Shown piece after piece: positions 1-8,264 of a stretch of DNA of 64,000 bases; the first letter of the stretch is position 1; the number at the start of each line of letters is the position of its first letter. Location: NCBI GenBank assembly GCA_024233135.1, contig JACKPZ010000006.1, positions 1-64,000 on the forward strand, written 5' to 3'. Both the position numbers and the translations under genes were made by a program. This DNA is from Akkermansiaceae bacterium (GTDB lineage Bacteria; Verrucomicrobiota; Verrucomicrobiia; Verrucomicrobiales; Akkermansiaceae). The notes under the pieces were generated by a model. It had not been told where the DNA came from. It was given only the letters and a program-made list of their open reading frames with translations, and made no database searches.

Positions 1-235
1 GAGCCTTCGTGGGAAGATCAAGAATCCTATCGATCCGCCGCGAGGTGGTGACCCGACAGGTCCATTTGATGAGCCCGACGACTATCCGGAGGCGACTATA
101 GCTTTTCAGGCTGAATTCTTCCCGGTGCCCGCTAGGGCGAAGTCTTATATGATTGGGACAAATGCCAAATTTGAGGATTTTTATACTTCCGCCAAAAATC
201 CCGTCTTCTCCCGTAACCTGGCAGTCCGCCGCTGA
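1..235 (+). CDS. C-terminal fragment of an unidentified protein (5' end outside the window)
   Basis: An open frame runs in from the left edge and ends at the TGA at 233-235, giving 77 residues. The fragment is rich in Pro, Asp and Gly in its first half and ends in LAVRR. I recognise no domain. It lies 24 bp upstream of a pseudopilin of the Verru_Chthon type on the same strand. Those genes come as small cassettes, so this is probably the preceding cassette member (A, B or D), but that is inference from position only. Confidence 0.55.
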   Translation, partial: SLRGKIKNPIDPPRGGDPTGPFDEPDDYPEATIAFQAEFFPVPARAKSYMIGTNAKFEDFYTSAKNPVFSRNLAVRR

Positions 236-259
236 TGTGCCGACCGACGGAGCCAACCC

Positions 260-1198
260 ATGAAAACTCACCGCAAGAACCAATCCCGCGCCGGTTTCAC
301 CTTGATGGAGCTGATGGTCGCCATGGCCATCACCACCATCATCGTCACCGTGCTGGTGTCCATCACCTCGATCGCCACCGATACGTGGAACCGCAGCCGT
401 GCGGAGCTCCGCGCCATGCGCCAAGGCAAGGCGATGGTGGAGAGCATGGCCCGCGACTTCGAAGCCCTCGTCGTGCGCAAGGGCAACGAATTCGAATGGC
501 TCTCGGCCGAGACGCCGCAGAGCATGCCGGGCGGAAGTGGTGGCAATCTCGAAAGTTCGAATGCCTGCGACCTGATTTTCTTCACCGCCGCGACCGACCG
601 CTACGAAGGAAAGATCGGCACCAGTACCGACAAGGGAGGCGATGTCTCATGTGTCGCCTACAAGCTGGAATATCGGGATCCCATCGACGCGGGCGGAAGT
701 TCGGGAAGCGATTTCGATACCTTCGTGCTGAACCGCCTGCTGGTGGATCCGGACAAGACCTTCGAGGATCTGCTCGGCCAGACGGATTTGAAGAACGCCT
801 TCAACAGCTACGACTCGGAGATCGAGGAACCCGAGAACTTCGTCTGTGAGAACGTCTATCAGTTTTCCGTGGTGTTCCACATCGAGGTGACCGAGAACTC
901 GGGCAACGGAGCGACCGTGAAGAACGTTCCGATCGTGATCGGCGAAAGCGGAGGTAGCCAGGTGAGCAAGTCACTCCGCATCCTTGGCAACGGCATCGAG
1001 TCGGATGCTTCGGGCTCCGTCACCGATGAGGAACTCGCGGGCGGCCGCCTGGTGGCCGTCGAGATCTCGCTCACCGTCGTCTCCGATTTCGGTATCGACC
1101 AGATCCGCCGCCGCAAATTCTCCGGCACCCAGCAATCGGAGTTCCTCGCCCAGAATTCCTATCAGTACACCAAATTGATCCAGGTCCCGGGCCTGTAA
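260..1198 (+). CDS. Type IV pilin-like (pseudopilin) protein, Verru_Chthon cassette protein C type
   Basis: This 312-residue protein begins with a prepilin signature: a short basic leader, then RAG followed by FTLMEL, so peptidase cleavage is expected after Gly12, leaving Phe13 as the first mature residue and Glu17 at mature position 5. A hydrophobic stretch covers roughly residues 13-35. The rest is a soluble acidic domain. The sequence after the helix (TWNRSRAELRAMRQGKAMVE) and the length fit the cassette protein C family known from Verrucomicrobium and Chthoniobacter. Those cassettes encode several pilin-like proteins plus a large partner and are probably linked to a type II secretion or pilus-like machine. 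No further cassette gene follows; the next gene is uppS on the other strand. Family assignment is from memory of the signature. Confidence 0.75.
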   Translation: MKTHRKNQSRAGFTLMELMVAMAITTIIVTVLVSITSIATDTWNRSRAELRAMRQGKAMVESMARDFEALVVRKGNEFEWLSAETPQSMPGGSGGNLESSNACDLIFFTAATDRYEGKIGTSTDKGGDVSCVAYKLEYRDPIDAGGSSGSDFDTFVLNRLLVDPDKTFEDLLGQTDLKNAFNSYDSEIEEPENFVCENVYQFSVVFHIEVTENSGNGATVKNVPIVIGESGGSQVSKSLRILGNGIESDASGSVTDEELAGGRLVAVEISLTVVSDFGIDQIRRRKFSGTQQSEFLAQNSYQYTKLIQVPGL

Positions 1199-1225
1199 TG
1201 CTGCCGGCGGGCGCGGGCGCCACGC

Positions 1226-1936
1226 TCACAGGCCGCCGAAGCGGCGGTGACGTCGCTGGTATTCCTCGATCGCTTCGTCGAGGTCGGCATCGCGAAAGTC
1301 CGGCCAGAGCTTGGGGACGATCACCATTTCGGCGTAGCTGATCTGCCACAGCAGGAAATTCGAAACCCGCATCTCGCCGGACGTGCGGATCAGCAGATCC
1401 GGATCGGGCATCGCGGCGGTGTGAAGCCGGCTGGCGAAGAGTTCCTTGTCGATCTCATCCGGATCGATCTTCCCGGCCGCGGCGTCGGCCGCGAGCGAGC
1501 GAGCGGCTTCCACGATTTCCTCCCGTCCGCCGTAGGATAGGGCCAGGACGAGCGTGAGGGCGTCATGATCCGCGGTGTCCGCGATGATTTTCTCCAGCCG
1601 GGCGCGGGTTTTGGCCGGGAGACGTTCGATCTGGCCGATGGCGAGCAGGCGGATCCGCTGTTCGTGGAGTTCCCGCGCCTTGTCCTTGAGAAACTGATCG
1701 AGCAGGGCCATCAGCGCCCTCACCTCGGCTTCCGGACGGTTCCAGTTCTCCGAGGAGAACGCGTAGAGTGTGAGATATTCGACGCCCAGTTTGACGCAGG
1801 CGGAGGTCACCGCGCGCACGGACTCCGCACCGATCCTGTGGCCTTCCAGCCTCGGCTTGCCCCGTTGTTTCGCCCAGCGGCCGTTGCCATCCATGATGAT
1901 GGCGATGTGCCTTGGGATCTCCGGATGGTCGGGCAT
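1226..1936 (-). CDS. uppS: Isoprenyl transferase (undecaprenyl diphosphate synthase)
   Basis: UppS condenses farnesyl diphosphate with eight isopentenyl diphosphates to make the C55 lipid carrier for peptidoglycan and other cell-wall polymers. I start it at the ATG at 1936 (236 residues), because homology begins at once with PRHIAIIMDGNGRW; the catalytic, Mg-binding Asp is residue 16. Other family motifs are LYAFSSENW, ALSYGGREEI and the C-terminal PDLLIRTSGE followed by SNFLLWQ, ending in the usual RRFGG. The open frame extends 93 codons further upstream, but that part overlaps purA and does not look conserved. It starts 29 bp after the purA stop, so carA-purA-uppS are probably cotranscribed. 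Confidence 0.93.
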   Translation of the reverse strand: MPDHPEIPRHIAIIMDGNGRWAKQRGKPRLEGHRIGAESVRAVTSACVKLGVEYLTLYAFSSENWNRPEAEVRALMALLDQFLKDKARELHEQRIRLLAIGQIERLPAKTRARLEKIIADTADHDALTLVLALSYGGREEIVEAARSLAADAAAGKIDPDEIDKELFASRLHTAAMPDPDLLIRTSGEMRVSNFLLWQISYAEMVIVPKLWPDFRDADLDEAIEEYQRRHRRFGGL

Positions 1937-1965
1937 GGCCGGACGGGGGGATGGCGCCGTCCGGA

Positions 1966-3237
1966 TCAAGGGACGACGATGGTTTGGCTGCGGTCCGGGC
2001 CGACGCCGACGAAGGCGATCGGTGCGCCGCAGAGTTCGCCGAGGCGTTCGAGATAGTTCTTCGCCGCCGCGGGCAGTTCCTCGTAGCTCCGGCACGAGCT
2101 GGTGTCGGTTTTCCAACCGGGAAGCTGTTCGTAGACCGGCTTGGCGCGGTCCCATGCGGAGCGATCGGCCGGCGGCAGGTCGTGGACCGTGCCGTCGATC
2201 TCGTAGCTCACGCAAATGCTGAGCGTGTCATAGGAATCGAGCCCGTCGAGGTTGGTCACGGCGAGACCGGTGACGCCGTTGACCATGCAGGCGAAGCGCA
2301 GCAGGACGGTGTCCAGCCAACCGCAGCCGCGCGGACGGCCGGTGGTGGCGCCGAATTCGCGGCCGAGACCGTGCAGGTACTCGGACAGCCCCTCGTCGCC
2401 GGTGGGGAAGGGCCCCGAGCCGACGCGGGTGGTGTAGGCTTTGCAAACCCCGATCACCGCGTCGATCGCCGTGGGCGGCAGTCCGGAACCGGTGCAGGAG
2501 CCGCCCGCCGTGGTATTGGAGGAAGTGACGAACGGGTAGGTGCCGTAGTCGATGTCGAGCAAGGTGCCTTGGGCTCCCTCGAACAAGATCGACTTGCCCG
2601 CCTTCCATGCCTTGTGAAGCACGGGGATCGGATTGTCGATGTGCGGGCGCAGCCGCTCGAAGGCGCGGTAGGTTTCCTCGATGACTTGTTCCGCCTCGAA
2701 GGTCGGCAGGTCGAACCTGGCGAGCACCTCGTTCGCCTCCGCCGTGCGCCGGGTGATCTGGGCGATGGCGAAGTCCCTGTCCAGCAGGTCCGCCATGCGC
2801 AGGCCGCAGCGGTTGATCTTGTCCGCATAGGCCGGGCCGATGCCGCGTTTGGTGGTGCCGATCTTCTGGTCGCCGAGCGCGGCCTCACGTGCGGCATCGA
2901 GTTCCTTGTGATAGGGCAGAACCACATGCGCGCGGTCGGAAATCCGCAGTTTGTCCGGCGTGATCCGGATGCCCTGGTTCTCGATGCGCGTGATTTCCTC
3001 CACCAGTCCGATGGGGTCCAGCACCACGCCGTTGCCGATGACGTTCACCTTGTCGTCCCAGAGGATGCCGGAGGGCAACAGGTGGAGAATGTATTTCACG
3101 CCCTTGGCGATGACCGTGTGGCCTGCGTTGTTGCCGCCCTGGCCGCGGACGACGACGTCCGCACTCTCGGTGAGGTAGTCGACGATCTTGCCTTTTCCTT
3201 CGTCCCCCCACTGGAGGCCGCTGATGATGGTATTCAT
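1966..3237 (-). CDS. purA: Adenylosuccinate synthetase
   Basis: PurA joins IMP and aspartate using GTP, the first committed step of AMP synthesis. The 423-residue product has the normal family length. It opens with LQWGDEGKGK, the GTP-binding/catalytic loop carrying the Asp and Lys used in catalysis, followed by GGNNAGHTV with the catalytic His. Further signatures are RGIGPAYADK, the loop GAQGTLLDIDYGTYPFVTSS, and the C-terminal nucleotide-binding LTKLD-like segment, here VTNLDGLDS. It lies between carA (25 bp upstream) and uppS (29 bp downstream) on the same strand. No sign of truncation. Confidence 0.96.
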   Translation of the reverse strand: MNTIISGLQWGDEGKGKIVDYLTESADVVVRGQGGNNAGHTVIAKGVKYILHLLPSGILWDDKVNVIGNGVVLDPIGLVEEITRIENQGIRITPDKLRISDRAHVVLPYHKELDAAREAALGDQKIGTTKRGIGPAYADKINRCGLRMADLLDRDFAIAQITRRTAEANEVLARFDLPTFEAEQVIEETYRAFERLRPHIDNPIPVLHKAWKAGKSILFEGAQGTLLDIDYGTYPFVTSSNTTAGGSCTGSGLPPTAIDAVIGVCKAYTTRVGSGPFPTGDEGLSEYLHGLGREFGATTGRPRGCGWLDTVLLRFACMVNGVTGLAVTNLDGLDSYDTLSICVSYEIDGTVHDLPPADRSAWDRAKPVYEQLPGWKTDTSSCRSYEELPAAAKNYLERLGELCGAPIAFVGVGPDRSQTIVVP

Positions 3238-3262
3238 GAATGCTGGGGTCGGGGCCGGCGGA

Positions 3263-4414
3263 TCAGGCGGTCTTGTTCTCGTCGATCAGACGTGCGAACT
3301 CCTCGAAGAAATACGCCGCGTCATTCGGTCCCGGAGCCGCCTCGGGGTGATATTGCACGCTGAAAACCGGATGCTGCTTGTGGCGCATGCCTTCCACGGT
3401 GCCGTCGTTGAGGTTGATGTGGGTCACCTCGACATCTTCCGGCAGCGAGTCGCCATCGACGGCGAAACCATGGTTCTGCGAGGTGATGGCGACCTTGCCG
3501 CTGCGCAGATCCTTCACCGGTTGGTTGCCGCCGCGGTGGCCGAACTTCAACTTGAACGTCGAGCCCCCGAACGCGTGGCAGAGAAGCTGGTTGCCGAGGC
3601 AGATGCCGAAGATCGGTTTCTTGCCGATGAGCTGGCGGAGCTCCTCGTGGATGTAGCCGAGCGCCGCCGGATCGCCTGGACCGTTGGAGAGGAAAATCCC
3701 ATCCGGGTTCTTCTCCAAAATTTCCGCCGCCGTCGTCGTCGAAGGCACCACCTCCACGTCGAAGCCCGCCTGCCGCAGGCGGCGCAGGATGTTGAACTTG
3801 ATGCCGAAATCATAGGCCACGATCCGGTGGCGCACCGGAGGAAGCTCCTCGTAGGGCCCCGGGATCTCGGCCGAGGCGTTCGGCAGGATCCAGTTGCGCG
3901 ACTCCGCGTCCCACGAGTAGGCGCTGCTGGTGGTGACTTCCTTCACGTAGTCCATGCCCGCCATCGAGGGCGAGGCCTTCGCCGCCTCCACCGCTTCCTC
4001 CGCGCTCAGTTCGGTGCTCACGCAGGCGCGCATCGCCCCCAGCGAGCGGAGGTGTTTGGTGAGCGCGCGGGTATCGATGCCCTCGATGCCGAGGATGCCG
4101 TGTTCCGCGAGGTAGGCGGAGAGCGGTTGGGTCGCCCGCCAGTTCGAGGGCACCTCGCAGAGTTCCTCGATCACGAAGGCGCGGATGTGCGGGCCGGCGG
4201 ACTCGCCGTCCTCCGGGTTCACCCCGTAGTTGCCGATCTGCGGGTAGGTCATGGCCACGATCTGCCCGCGGTACGAGGGATCGGTGATCACTTCCTGATA
4301 CCCCGACATCGAGGTGTTGAAACAGATTTCCCCGGTGGTGGTTCCGGCGGCTCCGAACGAGGTTCCTTCAAAACAACGTCCGTCTTCGAGGGCTAGGATG
4401 GCGGTCTTCGGCAC
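3263..4414 (-). CDS. carA: Carbamoyl-phosphate synthase small (glutaminase) subunit
   Basis: CarA hydrolyses glutamine and passes ammonia to CarB, which makes carbamoyl phosphate for arginine and pyrimidine synthesis. The 383 residues comprise the CarA-specific N-terminal domain (LEDGRCFEGTSFGA, then TSMSGYQEVITDPSY) and a C-terminal class I glutamine amidotransferase domain. The nucleophile Cys is in GICLGNQLL at about residue 270, and the His-Glu pair is in QYHPEAAPGP. Start ATG at 4414. The large subunit gene carB is not in the window, so the pair is split or lies further away. First gene of a likely carA-purA-uppS operon. Confidence 0.96.
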   Translation of the reverse strand: MPKTAILALEDGRCFEGTSFGAAGTTTGEICFNTSMSGYQEVITDPSYRGQIVAMTYPQIGNYGVNPEDGESAGPHIRAFVIEELCEVPSNWRATQPLSAYLAEHGILGIEGIDTRALTKHLRSLGAMRACVSTELSAEEAVEAAKASPSMAGMDYVKEVTTSSAYSWDAESRNWILPNASAEIPGPYEELPPVRHRIVAYDFGIKFNILRRLRQAGFDVEVVPSTTTAAEILEKNPDGIFLSNGPGDPAALGYIHEELRQLIGKKPIFGICLGNQLLCHAFGGSTFKLKFGHRGGNQPVKDLRSGKVAITSQNHGFAVDGDSLPEDVEVTHINLNDGTVEGMRHKQHPVFSVQYHPEAAPGPNDAAYFFEEFARLIDENKTA

Positions 4415-4460
4415 GGCGGCGGAAACCTAGGCACCCGCGACCCCGGGATGCAAGAGAATG

Positions 4461-4913
4461 CTACTCGCGCGCCCGGCTGTCGATGACGATGGTCACCGGC
4501 CCGTCGTTCACCAGCGCCACCTTCATGTCCGCGCCGAATTCGCCCCGCCCCGCGGGCCGGCCCGTCTCCGCCTCCATCGCCCGGCAGAACGCCTCATACA
4601 AAGGCTCGGAATGTCCCGGCGCCGCCGCCCGCAGGAATGACGGCCGGTTTCCCTTCTTCGTCGATGCATGCAGCGTGAACTGGCTCACCACGATCACCCC
4701 GCCGCCCGTCTCCACCACCGAGCGGTTCATCCGCCCCTCTTCGTCCGCGAAGATCCGCATCCGTGCGATCTTGCCTGCCAGCCATTCGACGTCGCCGCCA
4801 TCGTCGCAATCCTCAATTCCCAATAGAATCACAAGGCCGGGACCGATCCGCGCGACCTCCCGTCCGCCGATTTCCACGCTTGATTCAAGCACCCGTTGGA
4901 TCACCGCTCGCAT
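4461..4913 (-). CDS. dtd: D-aminoacyl-tRNA deacylase
   Basis: Dtd removes D-amino acids, and glycine mischarged on tRNA-Ala, from tRNAs. The 150-residue product has the family's usual length and starts with the typical MRAVIQRV. Both invariant motifs are present: SQFTL at 77-81 (followed by the KKGNRPSF segment) and NDGPVT at 136-141, which carries the Gly-cisPro chirality filter. The Gly in that motif argues for canonical DTD rather than the ATD variant. It ends 46 bp upstream of carA on the same strand and is divergent from dnaB. Confidence 0.95.
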   Translation of the reverse strand: MRAVIQRVLESSVEIGGREVARIGPGLVILLGIEDCDDGGDVEWLAGKIARMRIFADEEGRMNRSVVETGGGVIVVSQFTLHASTKKGNRPSFLRAAAPGHSEPLYEAFCRAMEAETGRPAGRGEFGADMKVALVNDGPVTIVIDSRARE

Positions 4914-5054
4914 GCGGTCAGTTTGGGAAAAACCCGACCTTCGGCAAGCACTGGAAATCAGCGGGAAACGAGCTTATCCAGACTTGTTCACAAGACTTCA
5001 CATTTTGCCGAGATTGACCACCCCGCTCTGGATTTGGCAGCGTCCATCCGCCCC

Positions 5055-6503
5055 ATGGCCACCGACCTGAAATCACCGCCCCCGTCGTCCACCAAGCCCG
5101 CTGATTCCCTTCAGAAAGCGGAGGCTTCGGGCGACGACGTCACTCGTGCGCTGCCGCATGCGCTGGGGCCGGAGAAAAGCCTGCTTTCGTCCATCCTGCA
5201 AGATCCGCAGGAATGGATCGGAGTGGCGATCGAGGAAAAACTCACGGCGGAGCATTTCTATCTTCCGGCGCATACGACGCTTTACGGGTTCCTAATCGAA
5301 CTGTTCGAGGCGGGTGCCGAGATTGAGTTGGTATCGCTCGTCCAGAAACTCCTCGACCGCGGCCTGCTCGACCGGGTGGGGGGCCCATCTGCTCTGACCG
5401 ACCTCTACACCTACGCGCCGAGTCCCGGGCATTTCCGCCACCACCTGCAACTGGTGAAGGACAAGTTCGTGCTGCGCTCGATCATCCAGAATTCGAACGA
5501 GGCGATCGCCCAGGCCTACGACACGCCGGACGAGGTCGCCTCGTTGCTGGACTCGGTGGAGGCGAAGATCCTCGCCATCCGCGAGGGCTCGGAAACGAAC
5601 AAGGCCCCGACGACAAAACAGACGATCGACGAGGTCATCGACCAGTTCCAGGCGCTGCTCGCCGGCGAGAAAGGCGCGCAGGGTTTCAGCACCGGCTACG
5701 AGGAACTCGACCGCAAGTGCAACGGCTTGAAACCCGGGGAAATGTTCGTTGTCGCGGCCCGTCCTTCGATGGGCAAGACCTCGCTGATGATGAACATCGT
5801 CGAACACATCTGCGTGGATTTGCAGAAGCCGACGATGGTGTTTTCCTGCGAAATGAGCTCGTTCCAGATCGTCCAGCGTCTGCTCTTCGCACGCGCGCGA
5901 TTCGCGATGAGCCAGCTCTCGCGCGGCTACACGCCGAACAAGGGCGATCTCCAGCGCATCCAACGCGCGGCGGTGGACATCAGCAACGCCAAGATGTTCA
6001 TCGACGACACGCCGGGCATCTCGATCAACGAGCTGCGCGCCAAGGCCCGGCGCAAGAAACGCGACGAGGGGCTGGAGTTCATCGCCATCGACTATCTCCA
6101 GCTCATGAAGTCCCGCACCCGCCAGGCGGAGAACTCGCGGGAGCGGGAAATCGCCGAGATTTCCGCCGGCATCAAGGGGTTGGCGAAGGAATTGGAGCTT
6201 CCGATCCTGATCCTCGCCCAGCTCAACCGCGGACCCGAAGGCCGCACCGGCAAGAGCCTCGGCGTGCCCCGGATGTCGGACCTGCGGGAATCCGGCGCCA
6301 TCGAGCAGGACGCCGACATGGTCGGGCTGCTCTATCGAACCGCCTACTACGCGGAAACCGAGGAGGACAAGGAGCAGGAAGCCGGAAGGGCGGAACTCGT
6401 TCTCGCCAAAAACCGGAACGGCGAAACCGGCCACATCCCGCTCACTTTCATCGCGGAGCTGATGCGCTTCGAGACCGGCCCGCCGGCGCGCGAGGACGAG
6501 TGA
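5055..6503 (+). CDS. dnaB: Replicative DNA helicase
   Basis: DnaB is the hexameric fork helicase. I choose the ATG at 5055 (482 residues); the frame is open further upstream but overlaps dtd. After a Pro/Ser-rich leader of about 35 residues comes the N-terminal primase-interacting domain (LGPEKSLLSSILQDP), then a linker and the RecA-like domain. Walker A is ARPSMGKTSL near residues 236-245, Walker B IAIDYLQLM, and the arginine-rich C-terminal motif is in QLNRGPEGRTGK followed by SDLRESGAIEQDAD. There is no intein interrupting the P-loop or DnaB motif H4, a frequent insertion site in this family. Confidence 0.96.
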   Translation: MATDLKSPPPSSTKPADSLQKAEASGDDVTRALPHALGPEKSLLSSILQDPQEWIGVAIEEKLTAEHFYLPAHTTLYGFLIELFEAGAEIELVSLVQKLLDRGLLDRVGGPSALTDLYTYAPSPGHFRHHLQLVKDKFVLRSIIQNSNEAIAQAYDTPDEVASLLDSVEAKILAIREGSETNKAPTTKQTIDEVIDQFQALLAGEKGAQGFSTGYEELDRKCNGLKPGEMFVVAARPSMGKTSLMMNIVEHICVDLQKPTMVFSCEMSSFQIVQRLLFARARFAMSQLSRGYTPNKGDLQRIQRAAVDISNAKMFIDDTPGISINELRAKARRKKRDEGLEFIAIDYLQLMKSRTRQAENSREREIAEISAGIKGLAKELELPILILAQLNRGPEGRTGKSLGVPRMSDLRESGAIEQDADMVGLLYRTAYYAETEEDKEQEAGRAELVLAKNRNGETGHIPLTFIAELMRFETGPPAREDE

Positions 6504-6507
6504 GGCA

Positions 6508-7113
6508 TCAATGCCGGATGAATCCCGGTGCCAGGCGTTTCGTCCGGGCGGCGGGATTCTGATAGCCCAACAGCGCGGCAAGGCCCACCAGCCCGATGCC
6601 TCCGAGTTCGAGAATCCAGTTGAACTTCAGTCCGCCCACCCGCGAGCGGAGGAAGATGTCCACATGGTGAAAGGACACCGCCCGCACCAGGATGAAGGTG
6701 GTTAGAAATCCGAGGCCGGTGACGAGAAGCGGATGCTCCCGCCAGAACCGGTGATAGCGGATGAGGAAGAACAAGGAAACGAGTCCCGCGATCCCAACGA
6801 TCGCGAACACGAACCACTTCTGCACCTCACGGCGTTCGCCATACCATCCTTGTTTCCACGCGATCATCCGGCCGATGTCGGTGAGCAGGCTCTGAAGGTC
6901 GAGTTGTTTGTTCACGCAGAGCATCATCATGAAGGCGGACACCAGCCACCACATCATGCGGCCGCCCGGGTGGGTGCCGGAGGCGCGTCCGGCGCGCCGG
7001 CCCGCCAGCCATGCGAGGAACGCCACGACCGCGTACGCCGCGACCGTGAGCCAGCCCATGAAGCTGGGATCGCCGATGCCGGGACGCCAGCGGATCTCGA
7101 GAAGGAGGTTCAT
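6508..7113 (-). CDS. Multi-pass membrane protein of unknown function
   Basis: Starting at the ATG at 7113 the product is 201 residues. About five hydrophobic segments are visible, near residues 17-37, 50-70, 97-118, 123-145 and 162-182, with short charged loops such as QKLDLQ and RRAGRASG. I do not recognise a family. An upstream in-frame ATG at 7149 would overlap the ArsC/Spx-like gene that precedes it on the same strand by 28 bp; the ATG at 7113 leaves an 8-bp gap and seems likelier. It ends 4 bp from the dnaB stop, convergently. Confidence 0.7.
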   Translation of the reverse strand: MNLLLEIRWRPGIGDPSFMGWLTVAAYAVVAFLAWLAGRRAGRASGTHPGGRMMWWLVSAFMMMLCVNKQLDLQSLLTDIGRMIAWKQGWYGERREVQKWFVFAIVGIAGLVSLFFLIRYHRFWREHPLLVTGLGFLTTFILVRAVSFHHVDIFLRSRVGGLKFNWILELGGIGLVGLAALLGYQNPAARTKRLAPGFIRH

Positions 7114-7121
7114 GGGGGCGG

Positions 7122-7481
7122 TCAGGACGAGGTGAGCTTCTCCGTCCAACGGGCTTCCTGGAAACCATGGAGTGCCACTCCGTTTCCGACGAGGAACGGG
7201 CGCTTCACCAGATTGCCGTTGGACGAGAGCAGGTGGAATGCCTCGTCCGCTTCCATCTTCGGCAGCTTGTCCTTGAGGTTCATCTCGCGGTAGTCCGAGC
7301 CTGCGGTGTTGAACAGCCTGCGGAGGTCACCGTCGTATGCCTTGAGCGCGGCGCGGAGTTCCTCTTTCGTGGGTGGTTGCTCCCGGATCGGAACCACCCG
7401 GTGGGGGATCTTCCGCTGCTCCAGCCAGCGGAGCGCGTTGCGGCAGGTGCTGCAGTTCGCGTAGGCGTACACGGTGTACAT
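7122..7481 (-). CDS. ArsC/Spx/YffB-family thioredoxin-fold protein
   Basis: The 119-residue protein has the family layout: an N-terminal YANCSTCRNAL motif (Cys10, Cys13), then a helical insertion, and the closing ExxHLLSSNGNLVKRPFLV segment that includes the conserved cis-Pro region and an Arg/Lys-Arg-Pro. Members are glutathione-linked arsenate reductases, Spx-type redox regulators or uncharacterised YffB-like reductases. Both cysteines of a CxxC are present, but sequence alone does not say which of these roles applies. There is no arsenic-resistance neighbour, so an Spx/YffB-like housekeeping role is more likely than arsenate detoxification (inference). Confidence 0.82.
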   Translation of the reverse strand: MYTVYAYANCSTCRNALRWLEQRKIPHRVVPIREQPPTKEELRAALKAYDGDLRRLFNTAGSDYREMNLKDKLPKMEADEAFHLLSSNGNLVKRPFLVGNGVALHGFQEARWTEKLTSS

Positions 7482-7558
7482 GCCGCGCAGTGTTTCACGG
7501 CCGATGGGGGATGACAAGGTCACGAAACAAGAATGTCCGGAATGCCTTACGTTTCGCT

Positions 7559-7587
7559 TTGACGAACTACGGCGCGCTTCGTAAAAC
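7559..7587 (+). promoter_or_regulatory. Sigma-70-like promoter for the TPM-domain gene pair
   Basis: TTGACG (7559-7564) and TAAAAC (7582-7587) are separated by exactly 17 bp and lie 15 bp before the ATG at 7602. The spacing and -35 box are close to consensus. This is a by-eye prediction. Confidence 0.4.
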
Positions 7588-7601
7588 AGCCCATCGCAGA
7601 C

Positions 7602-8264
7602 ATGAAGTGCCCCCGCTGTGTGCAGAGAATCCATCGAGCGGCGTCGTCGTGCCCGCATTGCGGGTTCTCGCTCGGCGATGCGGACGGGCGCTACGGCTCG
7701 GAAGAAGTGCGGCTCCGCTGTCTCACCGACAGCGCCGGCATTCTGCGGCGCGGTGAGCGCGAACGGGTGGAATCCGCGATGGAACGGATCTCGCAGCGCT
7801 TTCCCCAGGTTTTCGTGGCGATCTACACGGGCTCGCTCGGAGAGGTTTCCAATCTCCGGCAGTTCGGGTTCTGGTTGCTCAACCGCTCCGCCTTCGAGGA
7901 CCTGCCGCCGGACAAGCCGAATGAAGCCGGTATCCTCATTTCCATCGACCCCGAATCCAAGGCGGCGGGCATGGTCTTCGGCTACCTGTTGGATCCCTTC
8001 CTCGACGAGTCCGACACCTTCGACTGCTTGTCGCGGGCCCACGCCTACTGGCTGGAAGGACGCTACGCGGATGGCATCGTCCGGGCGCTCGCCCATTTGG
8101 AAAACGTGCTGGTGAAAAAGAGCCGCCACGCCCGCCGCGATCCCGAGCACTTCCAGCGAAAGGTGCTTCCGCCGGCGATGATGGGAGATCTCGTCCGCCG
8201 GATCCGCGACGGCCACCGGGCTCCCGCGCGGCTTCCCCAACCCGACGAGGAGGTGGCGCCATGA
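7602..8264 (+). CDS. Zinc-ribbon plus TPM-domain protein
   Basis: This 220-residue protein opens with a zinc ribbon, Cys3-x2-Cys6 and Cys17-x2-Cys20. The segment from about residue 35 to 150 resembles a TPM domain (YgcG/Psb32 type): LTDSAGILRRGERERVESAM, RFPQVFVAIYTG and a GILISIDPESKAAGMVFGY strand-turn, where classical TPM proteins have the 'vlllvsl.drk.ri.vGyGle' block. The remainder is helical and basic. TPM domains occur in photosystem repair proteins, in phosphatases and in bacterial envelope proteins of unknown role. The stop overlaps the start of the next gene by four bases (ATGA), so the two are translationally coupled and probably act together. Confidence 0.7.
   Translation: MKCPRCVQRIHRAASSCPHCGFSLGDADGRYGSEEVRLRCLTDSAGILRRGERERVESAMERISQRFPQVFVAIYTGSLGEVSNLRQFGFWLLNRSAFEDLPPDKPNEAGILISIDPESKAAGMVFGYLLDPFLDESDTFDCLSRAHAYWLEGRYADGIVRALAHLENVLVKKSRHARRDPEHFQRKVLPPAMMGDLVRRIRDGHRAPARLPQPDEEVAP

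Noticed and set aside
4974..4982. TTATCCAGA near the dnaB start as a possible DnaA box
   Set aside because: A single site with one mismatch and no cluster, no AT-rich unwinding region and no dnaA or dnaN nearby; not enough for an origin.
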